From Sphaerulina vaccinii (Eukaryota; Ascomycota; Dothideomycetes; Mycosphaerellales; Mycosphaerellaceae), in the NCBI GenBank assembly GCA_022570795.1, contig JAKUDP010000004.1:1178001-1242000 (forward strand): a DNA stretch of 64,000 nucleotides. The letters are read 5' to 3'. Position 1 is the first letter of the stretch. Each line of letters opens with the position of its first letter. A program made the position numbers and the translations under genes. Below are positions 40,696 to 51,999 of this stretch, one piece after another. The notes under the pieces were generated by a model that had not been told where the DNA came from, did not search any database, and saw only the letters and a program-made list of their open reading frames with translations.

Positions 40696-42714
40696 TCAGC
40701 TCGAGATTGCCATAGGTGTGAACGTTGCAACTCCATGCAGTGATGCGGTCTCCAAGCTAGCCGCAATACCTGCTCCAGGCCCCCGAATCCACGTCAAGAG
40801 TGTCTCCATGATCTCGAATGTGGTAAGCCTGAGATCATAGAAGTCCTTGGGCACCTTCGAAAGTGTTATCGGTGTTCTGTACTCTGCGACAGCGACGCGT
40901 ATCACATCTTCCAGAAGATGAGCTAGTGGCCAGCGTTGGCCACAGGTATGTAGGGCAAAGGCCAGAGAGTGCAGATTGGTCGGCACATTGGCATCCACCG
41001 CTTTGCTGTGTACGACATAGAATCGTGCAGCCACGAAGATGCTTAGAATAAGATGTGGATGGCATGCTAGCAACTCGTCCTCGTCCATCTGCCTCACCTT
41101 GAAGGCTGTGTTCTCGCAAGCATAGATGCATCTATTGTTGGCAAAAGCCCAAGGTTCCACAGTCTGTGGAATGCCCGCCGGACAAGGAGATCGTTGTTGC
41201 AGAAGTGTGATTACTGCAGTGTTGAGCACACAGTTTGTGAGAACGATGTATGCTTCCATCTCTGGTCGCTCATGGTGAGTGTACTCTGCGTTGAATAATC
41301 GAAATGCTGCAGCCACAAACTCATCTCGCCACGCTGTGAGTCTCTCATCGATTCGTTGAGCTTCGCTTTGCCATGCATCTCTTGCCTCGAACTCTTGCAT
41401 GTCGACAGGTTTGCAAAGGAAGGAGTGCACATGTGAGAGCTCGTTGACTGTCAAGATGATGCAAAGGGAGAATGCAGAGCAGCAGCCATATGGTCTGATG
41501 TGGTCCTCCGCAAGGATCGTCTCTGCGGAAGTCCAGAATGAATCGCTACACGGCAATAGCGGGTTTCCTGGCATCTTCATCAAGCTGATCTCGTACTTGG
41601 CCCCGATTACTGATATACTGTTCAGCATCTCGATCATCCAGTAGGCCCGAATGTGCTCTTCGTGTGCGACGATACAGTTCGTCAACGTTGGCAGCCTTCG
41701 CAGAGCAGTTGGCGACAGTTCGTTGGGCAAACTTTGGTCAGCTAGAGCGCCGATGTTGAGGTGGGCTGCGATCCTGGCAGAGATCAGTAGTGCTTCTGCA
41801 TAGACACGATGTGTTTGGATACCTGCGACCAACAGCCAGCAGACTCCAGGATCGTGTGAAGTCACCCTTTCCGTGATGATGCACTGATAATATCAGAGCT
41901 GCTTGCAGAGAGTCTAGTGAAGCACTGTGCATCACTTCAATGGTGGTCTTATCTGACAGCAGCTCTTGCAGCTCAGTTCGTTGCATTGAGTCAAGCGATA
42001 GGAGTGTGGAGTGCACCATCGTGATCACTACAATAGCTGATGTGGCAAGTTTCCGATCAGATGAGACAGGTGGGCCAGATCTGAGCAGGCGTGAGAAGGT
42101 AGGTGGATGCAGTATCGGGAACCACCTATGGTACTTCTCAACCCATGTGCTGTAAAGCTCTGGCAACACTGGGTGAGCAAAAGGATCGTGATATCCGGAT
42201 TGACTGATTACATCACTAAGAACATCTTCGTTCACAGTCGGAGTAGATGTTGTGGTTACTGGAGTCAAAGTCATTGGTTGCATTATTGGTGTGAGTCTTT
42301 CTTGCCCATGCGAGACGGTTCTTGCGTCTTCGTCTTGTAAGGCTTGCGCATCGTGTTCCGTGTGTTGAATGGGATGTAGCGCTACTGTCTCTACATTCGC
42401 TATTCGTCTTTCAAGCTGGTCTTGCTATGGTTGTAAGCATAAAGGCAATGGCTTCGTTGACTTCACAACGTACCTATACGTTGTTCTAAGCGTGATACAT
42501 AGCCAGCTCGTAGACCTGGGTGCTTCTCCCTGCGAGCGTACTCGCATTCTCTGCCATGACGCAGGCACAGACTGCATCTCGGCCTGATACGATCGCAAGC
42601 TGTCTTGCGTTGACGACAAGCATTGCATCTGCGTATGTGTCAGCACCAGAGCAACCAGATCTCCGATTTCGTTACTCACGCAACTTTGCTGGCGACCGCC
42701 AATGTGGTTGCCAT
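40696..42714 (-). CDS. Zn2Cys6 transcription factor with fungal-specific domain
   Basis: Four exons (42714-42680, 42628-42474, 42420-41823, 41773-40696) with 51-, 53- and 49-bp introns encode 621 residues. MATTLAVASKVA is followed directly by the zinc cluster CNACRQRKTAC...CSLCLRHGREC (residues 13-40), then a basic linker and short coiled coil (SRLEQRIDQLERRI) for dimerisation. The fungal transcription-factor middle domain begins near residue 150 (ELYSTWVEKYHRWFPILHPPTF) and includes RRIAAHLNIGALADQ and a long helical region. Divergent by 260 bp from the sugar transporter at 42975 and next to the SDR, so probably a pathway-specific regulator. All phases agree. Confidence 0.92.
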
Positions 42715-42974
42715 GTTTCATTTGCGTCGCGCCATGTGCGCTCCGCGTGGGAGAGTATATCGGGCAGCCAAGATGAGGAGAAGCTCGCCTGCGGGCCATG
42801 TCAAACCGAAGGATCCATGCTTGCGAAATCGGCAAACCCAAGAATGAGCAAGCAGGACCCCAATAAGGGCCATGTGAGGTCCTTGTTAGCCTTGTACCCC
42901 AGGTTCAGCCCCATGGGGAAGCGGAGTCGCTAAAGGTCAATAGTTCATATAGATCGGGATGGCTCCACTAGTCG

Positions 42975-44901
42975 ATGACCAAACCAAACGACCACTCTGT
43001 GCTCTTCACCATGCTTGAAGGCTATCCTCTGGAAGTTGCTTTGACAACAGCGAATTCTGCTGCTCAGGCGTGGTATGGCTTTGATCAAGGCATCATCGCT
43101 GGTAGGTCAAGCAAAGCGAGCCGGTGGTATCCTGCGCTGATGTTCACTGTTCATAGGCATCTTGGTCAGCGATCACTTCTTAGCAAGATTTCCACAAGTG
43201 AAGAAACCAGTGCTTGAAGGCACATTCGTTAGCATCTTCTCTCTCGGCAATCTCGTCGGATGCCTCATCGCAGCTATTTTCGGCGACAAGCTCGGTCGCA
43301 AGAATACTCTGCGAGTCGGTGCAGCGATTAGCTCTGTCGGAGCCATCCTGCAGTTCTCTGCCACTACTTTCGCTCAATTGATGATCGGCAGAGTGATCAA
43401 TGGTATCGGAAATGGCATGACATCGTCAACATGCGGCGTCTTCCAGGCAGAAGCTTCCAGAGGTGCCCGACGAGGCAAGATGTCAGTTATAGTTGTGACG
43501 CATAATGTAATCTTTTACATGCTCGGTATGTTATCTTTGAGCTCTCCGGTGTTGAGATGCAGCTAACAGCGATTTCAGGCAGCTGGCTAACTCTCGGTAC
43601 CTCGTATATCAACAATGACGGCCAATGGAGAGTTCCGTTCGCTTTACAACTCTTTCCAGCAACATTCTTGGTATCCTTTCTCTTTCTGCTACCCGACTCG
43701 CCGAGATGGTACATCCTTCGAGATCGGCATGATGAAGCCATCGAGTCTCTGAGAAGATATCTTGGCTCTGGGCTGTCTTCAGACGATCCAGTCGTCCAGG
43801 ATGAATACAACTCCATTCGCGGTGCATTGGAGATCGAGCGCCAGTCGAAGATGTCCTTCATGGATGTCGTTCTCTGCAGAGACAGATCAGGCCATCTTAA
43901 AAGAATGCTTCTGGGAATGGGAACCCAATTCATGCAGCAGGTATGATGTTATCTCCTAACGATCCCGTGCCTGATCGCTGACAAGTTTGCAGATGGGTGG
44001 CATTAACGCCCTCAACTACTACTTCACGATCATCCTAGAGCAGAATCTCGGCATGAGCGATCTCATGGCCCGTGTCCTAACTGGCGTCAACTCGACCACG
44101 TATTGCATATCGACTGCACTGGCCTTCTGGATCATCGAGCGTGCTGGCAGGAGGTTCCTCATGCTTTGGGGCTTGGGATTGCAGGGCTTTGCCTATATTA
44201 TGGTGGCGATCGCTGTTGCAAAGCTACCCACAGCCGATCAACAGGTATGCTGTCCTCTTGCGGGTGTCGTCGATTGCTAACAAGTTTTAGTGGGGCGCTG
44301 TCGCCATTACGTTCTTGTTCTTCTATTATGCAGCTTTCGGCTGCACCTGGGGCATGGTACCTTGGATCTACCAAGCAGAGATCAACTCTCTGAGTATGCG
44401 CGTGCGAGGTGCTGCAGCTGCAACATCCATGAATTGGGTTGGTCGCACCTGGAGTCCCTAGAGGCTCATTGCTGACGAGATTGCAGCTGTTCGGCTTCGT
44501 ATGCACCCAGTTCACAAGTCCAGGTATTCGCACGCTGGGCTACAAGTTTTACATCAGTATGCCGTCACTGCCAGCTTCCCTCGCGTGCGCCTTAGACTGA
44601 CCTGATCCCAGTGTTCGCCGTCTTCAACGTGGCTTTCCTGCCAGTCGTGTACTTCTTGTATCCGGAGACCGCCAACCGCACGCTGGAAGATCTGGACGAT
44701 TATTTCGACATAGATTCGCCGCACAAGATACCTATCCCGATTGGAGACAAGGTTGCGAAGCAGCACCTGCGTCCACAAGAAGCTATCGAAGCTGAGAGGA
44801 AGCGTATTGCCTTGGCAACTTCGTTGCAGCATGATGGCCAAAAGAAGGGATCTGTGGATGCCACATACATCGAAAGCGTGGTAGTAGAGCCATTGAAGTA
44901 G
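42975..44901 (+). CDS. MFS sugar transporter
   Basis: Seven exons (42975-43101, 43157-43525, 43579-43940, 43993-44244, 44291-44437, 44487-44556, 44612-44901) with introns of 46-55 bp encode 538 residues. Helix 1 carries WYGFDQGIIAGIL; GDKLGRKNTL lies between helices 2 and 3, PDSPRWY after helix 6, QQMGGINALNYYFTIIL in helix 7, ERAGRRFLM between helices 8 and 9, and PETANRTLEDLD after helix 12. This is a proton-coupled plasma-membrane sugar porter. Unlike the transporter relic at 5108-6855 it has no lesion. It shares a 260-bp divergent promoter with the Zn2Cys6 regulator. Confidence 0.92.
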
Positions 44902-45531
44902 CGGCAACTGTGTAGCCAAGTGTGGGTCTTGTAAAGATCAGTGTTAGGCGTCGTAGCAGAGATACAAACATCAGTATGCAGCTATCCTTCTTCTCCGGCC
45001 TAAGTCATGACTCGATTGAGCGGCTCTGTGTCAGGCTTCGATGGTCTCGCGTCCAGAGCGTAACGCGACGCGTTCGACATTGCAGTCAGTCCGTTTCTGG
45101 TGAGTCCCCAAACGGCCGGCTAACAACGGAATGCTTGGCGTACGCGTCCAGGATCTTGTTACACCACGCAACGAATCGGCAGAGTTGTCAACCAGAAACC
45201 AACGCTGGCTGACATGGTCCAAACAGAACTGTATTCGTGTCATAGTCGAAATGCCGTGTTCGGTGTTGACATGGCCCGGAAACGAGGTGTGCAAGTGGAG
45301 CGAGCTCCCCGTCTCGGCAGAGCTGCTCAAAGACAGACAGCTTCCCCTGTCCGGTGTATCCATTGAGCTCCGGTAAGCAGCATGTGACAACACACGAACT
45401 TCGCAATGGTCAAGTCCGCCGACTTCCCAGATCAAGCAAGTAAAGGCGAAGTAGAGATATAGTTCCTTGCCCATCTTGATTATCTTTCGTCAATCCCATC
45501 TCGTCTCGCAAAGTACTGCGAAGCTTCCATC
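44902..45531. other. intergenic, no gene seen
   Basis: Between the transporter and monooxygenase; the last 60 bases form the leader of the FMO gene. No supported frame. Confidence 0.4.
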
Positions 45532-47446
45532 ATGGCTACCGCAACACTTCCACAACCTCACGATATCAGCCTTCCTCGTTTCGCTAAAGTGGAAGCCGCT
45601 CTTCCTAACAAGGCCTCGGAGACACCTCACTCCATTGCCTCAAAATGGCTCATAACCTTTTCAAACATCCTCTCTTCTGGTGATACCTCGAAGCTGAGCA
45701 CTGTCGTCCATGATGAGGGCTGGTGGAGAGATCACCTCGCCTTGACCTGGGACTTCCGAACCTCCCACGGCCTCTCGAAAATTACATCTTTCCTAACTCC
45801 AACCATCTCCAAGGCCAACCTCCACGACCTCAAACTCGTCGAGACCGGAAAGTTCGCTCCCCACAAAGAAGAGCCCATGCCCGACCTCGAATGGGTAGAA
45901 TCCATGTTCACCTTCTCCAATTACGTCGGCAATGGCAAAGGCATGATCCGTCTAGCTTGTTGCCCTAATACAGCAACCTGGAAAGCACACATGATCTACA
46001 CTGCCCTCCAAACTCTGACCGATTATCCCGAAGCCATAGGCGAAAGACGTTCACATGGCGGAACAGCCTCTCTCATAGGTAAAGGCGGCGTGATCGAAGG
46101 AAACTGGCTGGAGCGTCGGGAACGCCAAATTGAGTTCCTCGACGAGGAGCCAACAGTCTTGGTCATTGGAGCTGGACAGTCTGGTCTCAATATGGGTGCG
46201 AGGTTAGGAGCTCTGGGTCTCAGTACTCTGATTTTGGACAAGAATGAGAGTATCGGAGATAATTGGCGTAAGAGATATCGGACTCTCGTTACGCATGATC
46301 CGGTGCAGTATACTCATATGGCATATATGCCATTCCCAACGAATTGGCCGCTTTTCACGCCGAAGGATAAGTTGGCGGATTGGTTTGAGATTTACGCAAG
46401 TGCGATGGAACTAAATGTTTGGTTGCAATCGACTATCACCAAGGCGGAATTTGTGGAGAGCAGTCAGTCTTGGGTTGTAGATGTGTCCAGAGGTCCAGAG
46501 GGCAAGACGAGGACTTTGAAGCCGAAGCATGTTGTTATGTGTTCGGGACATGCGGGTGAGCCGAGAGTTCCAAGCTTCCCAGGTCAGGACTCTTTCCAAG
46601 GTGTGGTGTATCATGCCAGTCAGCATAAGGATGCGACATCGCAGAGGAATGTCGCAGGGAAGAAGGTCGTTGTGGTCGGTACCGGTAATTCTGGTCATGA
46701 CATCGCGCAGAACTTCTGCGAAAACGGAGCTCAGGTTACCATGCTGCAGCGAAGCGGGACCTACGTCATTCAGGCTAACAAAGGCCTCTTCATGCTGCAC
46801 GAAGGCATGTATGACGAATATGGACCGCCGACAGAAGATGCGGACATTGCTGCTCAGAGTCTGCCGATTCCGGTCCAGTTCGTGCTCAATGGAGGTCTGA
46901 CTGAGAAGATCAAGGCTGCAGAGAAGAGCAACATCGATGGACTGACCAAGGCTGGCTTCAAGCTAGATTTTGGCCACGACAACTCAGGCATCTTTCGAAA
47001 GTACATCACTCGTGGTGGTGGATACTATATCGATGTAGGCTGCTCTCAGCTCATCATTGATGGCAAAGTCAAGGTTGAGCAGAGTCCTGATGGTATCAAG
47101 GGCTTTTCGCCACGGTCGCTGGTCTTGCCAGATGGCAGAGAGCTCGAGGCAGATATTGTGGTGCTGGCTACTGGGTACGACAACATGCGCACCACTGCCC
47201 GGAAGTCTCTAGGAGATAAGGTCGCAGATCGTTGTAAGGATGTCTGGAATCTCGACGAAGAGGGTGAAGTCAATGCGGTATGTTCCTTAAACCCCCTGTC
47301 CGCTGCCTAGTGCTAACCATCGCGAACAGATGTGGCGTCCTTCCGGTCATCCTAAGTTGTGGTTTTTGGGCGGAGCCTTAGCTCTTTGTCGAGTGTACTC
47401 CAGGTTCCTGGCCTTGCAGATCATGGCCAGTGAGAAATCTCTATAG
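45532..47446 (+). CDS. flavin-containing monooxygenase with N-terminal NTF2-like region
   Basis: Two exons (45532-47277 and 47330-47446; 52-bp intron) encode 620 residues. Residues 30-170 look like the NTF2-like module of fungal FMO relatives (SIASKWLITFSNILSSGD...WWRDHLALTWDFRT). The FAD-binding motif is VIGAGQSGLN (211-220), the NADPH-binding motif VVGTGNSGHDIA, and LATGY the second FAD-linked block. The second exon adds MWRPSGHPKLWFLGGALALCRVYSRFLALQI, a conserved end of the family. The enzyme would oxygenate a soft nucleophile or perform a Baeyer-Villiger type reaction; the substrate is unknown. It closes the SDR-regulator-transporter group. Confidence 0.93.
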
Positions 47447-48335
47447 AGTGGTACTGGTTTCGCGAAGTTCGAGTCGAGGATAGAAATGTGGTAGCCCGCG
47501 CGGTACCGAGACAATAACGCATGGCATATAAGAACTAGAACACTGTGAAATGAGTTACGCCGCTGATGACTGCCCTCGCATTCAATCCGAGGCTGTGCTA
47601 GCCTGGAAAATGTCCTCTCCTTCGTCGGAATGATGATGGAACTAGAGATGGCCAGACAAGACACCTTGGCACGTCGAGTGGCGTGTTGTATTGGATGAAA
47701 CAGCGCTCCAGGCATTTATATGCGTTTTCATGCCTCAGCGAGCCATGCATACATATGAGGTACATCAGCAGATTCGCTGGGTCATATTGCTGTCAACGTT
47801 TCTTTCCAGCCATCGTCGACCATGGAAACTCTCGCAGTCGCCGCGGCCTGCCTGACGCTCTTCTCCTCGCTTTCACGGGGATGGGTCAGTCTTGGTCCAC
47901 GCTCCTCGCGACAGGTTCGCAACACTGACGCATACCCATAGAATTGCGAAGTCCGCACAAACTCCGACGGACGCTGCCTGCCGAATGCTGCAGAACGAGC
48001 AGCAGGTGGCTACGATCGGTGGTGCGATGATGTAGGTTTCGACAGTTCCTCCGACCATAGTGGCATTGTCTGACTCGCACCAAACTAGAAATTTCCCTGC
48101 AAAGTGCAGAACAATGGCTGCTATCCATTCGCGTCGAGGGACGAGACAGGTGTTACTGATTGGCGGGCGAACTGCAGCTAGGGATCCGAGCCGTGGTAGA
48201 AAGCATACTTGCACGCTCGACACAGGAGTGGACATCCAGATCTCTCTGCGCATCGAAGCGGTTTTCCAGAGTATGCAGGGAGTGGGGTCGGATATGACTA
48301 CACTGTACTGGTATACAGCTCAGGTATAGCTTAGC
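47447..48335. other. intergenic with possible decayed N-terminal-domain gene
   Basis: A plus-strand start at 47822 reads METLAVAAACLTLFSSLSRG, like the first helix of the N-terminal domain of fungal NACHT/ankyrin-type proteins, and later pieces (NCEVRTNSD; LQSAEQWLLSIRVEGRD; ELQLGIRAVVESI) are helix-like but lie in different frames with stops between. It may be a remnant; no intact gene is supported. Confidence 0.25.
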
Positions 48336-48680
48336 TCAAAAGACTCCATCATGCTCGCCAGGCAGTCGTTTGACTCGTTTCTGCTCCCAGTTGTCAAGAT
48401 CCTTTGCAGCGAGTTTGTAATACTCTTCTTTCAGGTCGATGCGCCTCTTGTCCTTGCCAATGCCCAGCTCCTCATCTTTCGTCAGCTGCCGCACTTTCCG
48501 ATCGTGTCGTTCGTAGCGCAGTGCTGTCGCGGGCGTGAGGAAGAAGGATCCGAGGAGCATAGTCGCTATGAATGGGAGACCGAAGAGCGCGAAAGGGTGT
48601 TTGGCGACGAGTATCCGGCCGCGCGAGGCAAATGAGGAGTCATTCGTCGACCGGAACTTGCGTGATGGGAAGACGGCCAT
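48336..48680 (-). CDS. COX16: cytochrome c oxidase assembly protein Cox16
   Basis: Single-exon frame of 114 residues. One membrane helix (FALFGLPFIATMLLGSFFL, residues about 31-49) is followed by the Cox16 hallmark YERHDRKVRQLTKDEEL and ends EEYYKLAAKDLDNWEQKRVKRLPGE. Cox16 is a mitochondrial inner-membrane protein needed for assembly of the Cox1/Cox2 modules. The start at 48680 gives the usual length. Its 5' side is only about 165 bases from the AT-rich block. Confidence 0.93.
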   Translation of the reverse strand: MAVFPSRKFRSTNDSSFASRGRILVAKHPFALFGLPFIATMLLGSFFLTPATALRYERHDRKVRQLTKDEELGIGKDKRRIDLKEEYYKLAAKDLDNWEQKRVKRLPGEHDGVF

Positions 48681-48845
48681 CTTTATCTTATCTTATATGT
48701 GTTCGAAATGGTTGATGATGGTGAAGAGGAGGTGCCCGCGGGGAGTGCGGGCTACGCGAGTCCGTTATGCGCCGAGCCGCCTGGAAAGCACGGGCCATGC
48801 GCGCGAAAATGGGTCTATGACCTCGTTCCTAATAGCACGACATAG

Positions 48846-48873
48846 AACATTACGGCAACGTTAACTTACTATT
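48846..48873. repeat. boundary copy of the 11-bp-spaced hexamer unit
   Basis: AACATT (48846), AACGTT (48857) and ACTATT (48868) start exactly 11 bp apart, at the point where base composition changes. This copy keeps an unmutated AACGTT core. Confidence 0.6.
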
Positions 48874-49140
48874 TCACTTTACTTTAGTTTTGTTAATTGC
48901 TTTACTTGTTGTTTGCTATTTACTATACCTATTATAACTTATATTATAAATTAGTAATATACGTATAGTACCTGCTTCCCGTGCTTGGCGCTACTACTAT
49001 TATCTTCTAGTTTGTATATATAACTTTCCTTCTATAAATATCTACTAAAATAAATAATAATATTCTAGTACTATTACTATACTATTACTATAATATATAC
49101 TATTAGTCTACTAATATACTAATATTATAATAGCACTCCC

Positions 49141-49213
49141 TAGCGGACTCGAGTATAGCTCTAAGTACTTAATATTAAATATTAAATATTTAGCGCTATA
49201 CTCGAGTCTGCTA
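49141..49213. repeat. 19-bp inverted repeat (hairpin)
   Basis: TAGCGGACTCGAGTATAGC at 49141-49159 pairs with its inverse at 49195-49213 with a single mismatch (a C/T difference); the 35-base loop holds three AATATT words. Confidence 0.65.
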
Positions 49214-49520
49214 GTAGAGTTAATAGAATATTAGGCTAATATTAGAATCTAGTACGACCCCTACTAGCTATAACGACCCTAATATTATTCGAATATTTAA
49301 ATAATATTAAAACTAAGAACTACTAATATTAAACTAATATTTAATAAATAGTTACTAATATAGATATAGTTCTTAAAAATAAAGTCTACTTAGCCTATAC
49401 TATATACTTCTAATATTAGCTTAATATTAATTAAACAATCGACTAACATTCTAGGTCGCTACTAACAACCTCTCTATATATAATCTTATTCTACTAGCTA
49501 CTTTTATAAGTCTCTTATTT

Positions 49521-49548
49521 AATATTAATTAAATATTAATTAAATATT
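49521..49548. repeat. representative perfect triple AATATT unit
   Basis: AATATT starts at 49521, 49532 and 49543, exactly 11 bp apart. Equivalent units start at 49776/49787/49798 (AATATT, AACATT, AATATT) and 49976/49987/49998 (three AATATT). Others are visible near 49269, 50053, 50140, 50217, 50336, 58470, 59545, 59635, 60375, 60608 and 63120. Confidence 0.75.
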
Positions 49549-49760
49549 TATAAACTACTAATAGCTACTATATCTTTCTAGGCGAGTTCTTATTTTATAT
49601 CTCTTCTACTATAGGTAGTATTTATAGTATAAGTTGCTCGAATATTAGATTAGTATTAATAATATTTAGCTAATATTATTTTAATATTTAGCGCTATACG
49701 AACTAGAACAGCTCTAGCACAACGAATCTCCGCGTTCATATCAAGACATACGGCCAGGGC

Positions 49761-50441
49761 GTAAGTTGTTTGATCAATATTAATTAAACATTAACTAAAT
49801 ATTAGTAGGCCGCCGAGATGCCGAAGGGAGGAAGCTCCAAGACTACGGACTACATCGAGGAGGTCAAGTATAATTAATATTAACCTAATATTAGCCTACT
49901 ATTATACTAATCTCAAATAGCCGAGTATACTAAGATTAGCTACTCTTCCTACTAGTACTAGGTAAGTTAGATTCTAATATTAAAGTAATATTATACTAAT
50001 ATTTAATTAGCTCTAAGACTCTAACTAAGCCGAAAAAGTATATTATACTTCTAAATATTTCTTAAATATTAGGCTAATATTCTTAGTATCTTACCTGACT
50101 CTGCCTCCTCTAAAGACTCCGACTTATAAGTATAAACTACAATATTGTCCTAGTATTATTCTAATATTAATTAGGCCTATCGAGACTCTAACTAAGGTAT
50201 AAGTCTAGACTAAATTCTATTATTAATCTAATATTAACCGAATATTTAGTACTTCTTATAGCGGCTCTAAGGTAACTCTATCTTCCTCTAGCAAGCCTTC
50301 GGGCATTACTAAGTTGTAAGTTATTAACTAAAGATTAATATAATATTTATTAAATATTAACTAACTATTTCTAGCTATAAGAGCAAGAGTAAGAAGTCTG
50401 CTACTCGCGACTCTAGTAGTCGCTTTAAGCTAAAGGAGTAA
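49761..50441 (+). pseudogene. exon-like remnants interrupted by seven GT-AG repeat-bearing intervals
   Basis: Seven intervals bounded by GT and AG (49761-49805, 49868-49920, 49962-50010, 50038-50086, 50130-50174, 50197-50249, 50316-50374; 45-59 bp) each contain two or three 11-bp-spaced hexamers. The pieces between them are 22-66 bp and less AT-rich, for example one encoding MPKGGSSKTTDYIEEV from an ATG at 49818, and a Lys/Ser-rich end (KSKSKKSATRDSSSR-like with changes). Stop codons (TAA, TAG) in some pieces could come from CAA and CAG by C-to-T change. The intervals match the length and borders of introns in intact genes of this window, so I read this as a decayed, intron-dense gene. No function can be given. 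Confidence 0.45.
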
Positions 50442-50789
50442 ATATTCGAATAACGTTTAAAGCTCTAACACCCCTTAACTAGGGCAATACTCTTTAAGTA
50501 TTAAGATATTATATTAGGTATAATGTTAGTTTAATATTCGGGCAATTATATAGTATAAAGCAAAGTATTAACTACCTCTTAAGTATCTATATAATATTTA
50601 TTAAATATTAGAATAGCTTTCTACTATATCTATAGTAGCCTAATTAAATAAATTATAGTTTTTTTATATATTATATTTTAATTTTACTTCTAATATTATA
50701 GTAATATTAAATCTAAGAGTTCTACTTCAAACTCTTCTAATTCTTCGATTTTTATAATAAAAACAATTCCTCGGCTATTAGAACTTAGG

Positions 50790-50865
50790 GTATCTTCCAG
50801 CCTTGTAATTGGTTCTCGGCACGCGGGCCGCTGCCCTCGTTCTCAGTTACAACATTCAAACGGTA
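50790..50865. other. GC-richer islet in the AT-rich block
   Basis: About 75 bases including TTGGTTCTCGGCACGCGGGC stand out from AT-rich surroundings and appear unmutated. I could not fold it into a tRNA or match it to a known RNA. Confidence 0.35.
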
Positions 50866-50999
50866 TATACTAACGCTTCTACAATGCCTTAATAGCTTAA
50901 GCTTAATCTAAGTTCCCTATACTACTAGTTATATATATATATAGAGTAATAGCTTATATAGGTTCCTATTACTATTATAATATATAATAACTAGTATTA

Positions 51000-51595
51000 G
51001 GCTACTATTACTAGACTTACTCTACTATTAAATACGAATATTATTAACTAGTTCTAGAACTTTCCTACTTTATATACTAGGCTACTAATAGCTTATTTCT
51101 AAAGTACTAGTTTAGTTAGATATATAGTAATACTATTTTAAGTATTAAACTAATATTAGATAATCTTTATCTAATAAACTTTATTATATATATAAAAATT
51201 AGCTTAATTAGGTACTAACTACTAGCTCTATAAGTATTATAGACTATTAGATTATTTTAGAAAAAGCGACTCTACTATTTATACTAACTTTGTCGGTTAG
51301 TCCTACAAACTTAATACGTTCTATCTATACCTTCTAATAGTCTATATTCAAAGTATTAGACGAATCGGGTACTAACTACTAGCTATATAAGCGTTGCAGA
51401 CTATTAGGTTATTATTTTTAGAAAAAGCAATTCTACTATTTATAAATAACTTAGTTAGTTAGTCCTATAAATTTGATACGTTCTATATAGACCTACTAAT
51501 AGCTTATATTTAAAATATTAGCTTAATCGGGTACTAACTGCTAGCTATATAAGCGTTGCAGACTATTAGGTTATTATTTTTAAAAAAAGCAATTC
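51000..51595. repeat. tandem repeat array, left part (about 160-bp period)
   Basis: Successive units share GGGTACTAACT, CTAGCTATATAAGC, AGACTATTAGGTTATT and AATACGTTCTATAT. The GGGTACTAACT word recurs at about 51,213, 51,369 and 51,529. The array is interrupted by the copia element and continues at 57,340. Confidence 0.7.
51591..51595. repeat. target-site duplication, left copy
   Basis: AATTC directly before the LTR; the same five bases follow the other LTR at 57335-57339. Five bp is the usual size for Ty1/copia. Confidence 0.65.
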
Positions 51596-51841
51596 TATCG
51601 AAATAGGACGATAATACACACGCCTACGACGTGTAGGAAGGGTCTTAATACGCGATAGAAGTAGAAGCGTTAGATAGGAACCAACCGTGTTAATTGTATT
51701 AGTTAGTTATAGGTTGCATCTCCTCCTAAGATATAGAGTATTAGATAAGTTATACGACCTATTGTTATGTAACCTATATTATATATTCTAATCCCTAGGG
51801 GGTGTCTCTTAGATAGTCTAACTAGACTGTACTTTCTAATA
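51596..51841 (-). repeat. 3' LTR of the copia element
   Basis: 246 bp. Differs from the partner LTR at about 21 positions by eye, all transitions, with no indel. Confidence 0.85.
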
Positions 51842-51999
51842 CTCCTACTTAGGCCAGATAGTCCTTCTACCCTATATTCTAGCACTTATCCCTTATATAA
51901 ACCTATTAGGCCCTAGGGGCCCGATAGAGGCTAAGCAAGCCGGAGTTGTCTTATAAACTCCTAGAATTAGGGACTATTCTTTGGCTTAGTTAACCTATC

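Noticed and set aside
47873..48253. 126-codon minus-strand frame
   Set aside because: Overlaps a plus-strand remnant with more protein-like pieces; no domain or signal seen.
50790..50865. Possible tRNA gene in the GC islet
   Set aside because: A box-B-like GGTTCTCGGC is present, but no cloverleaf could be drawn.
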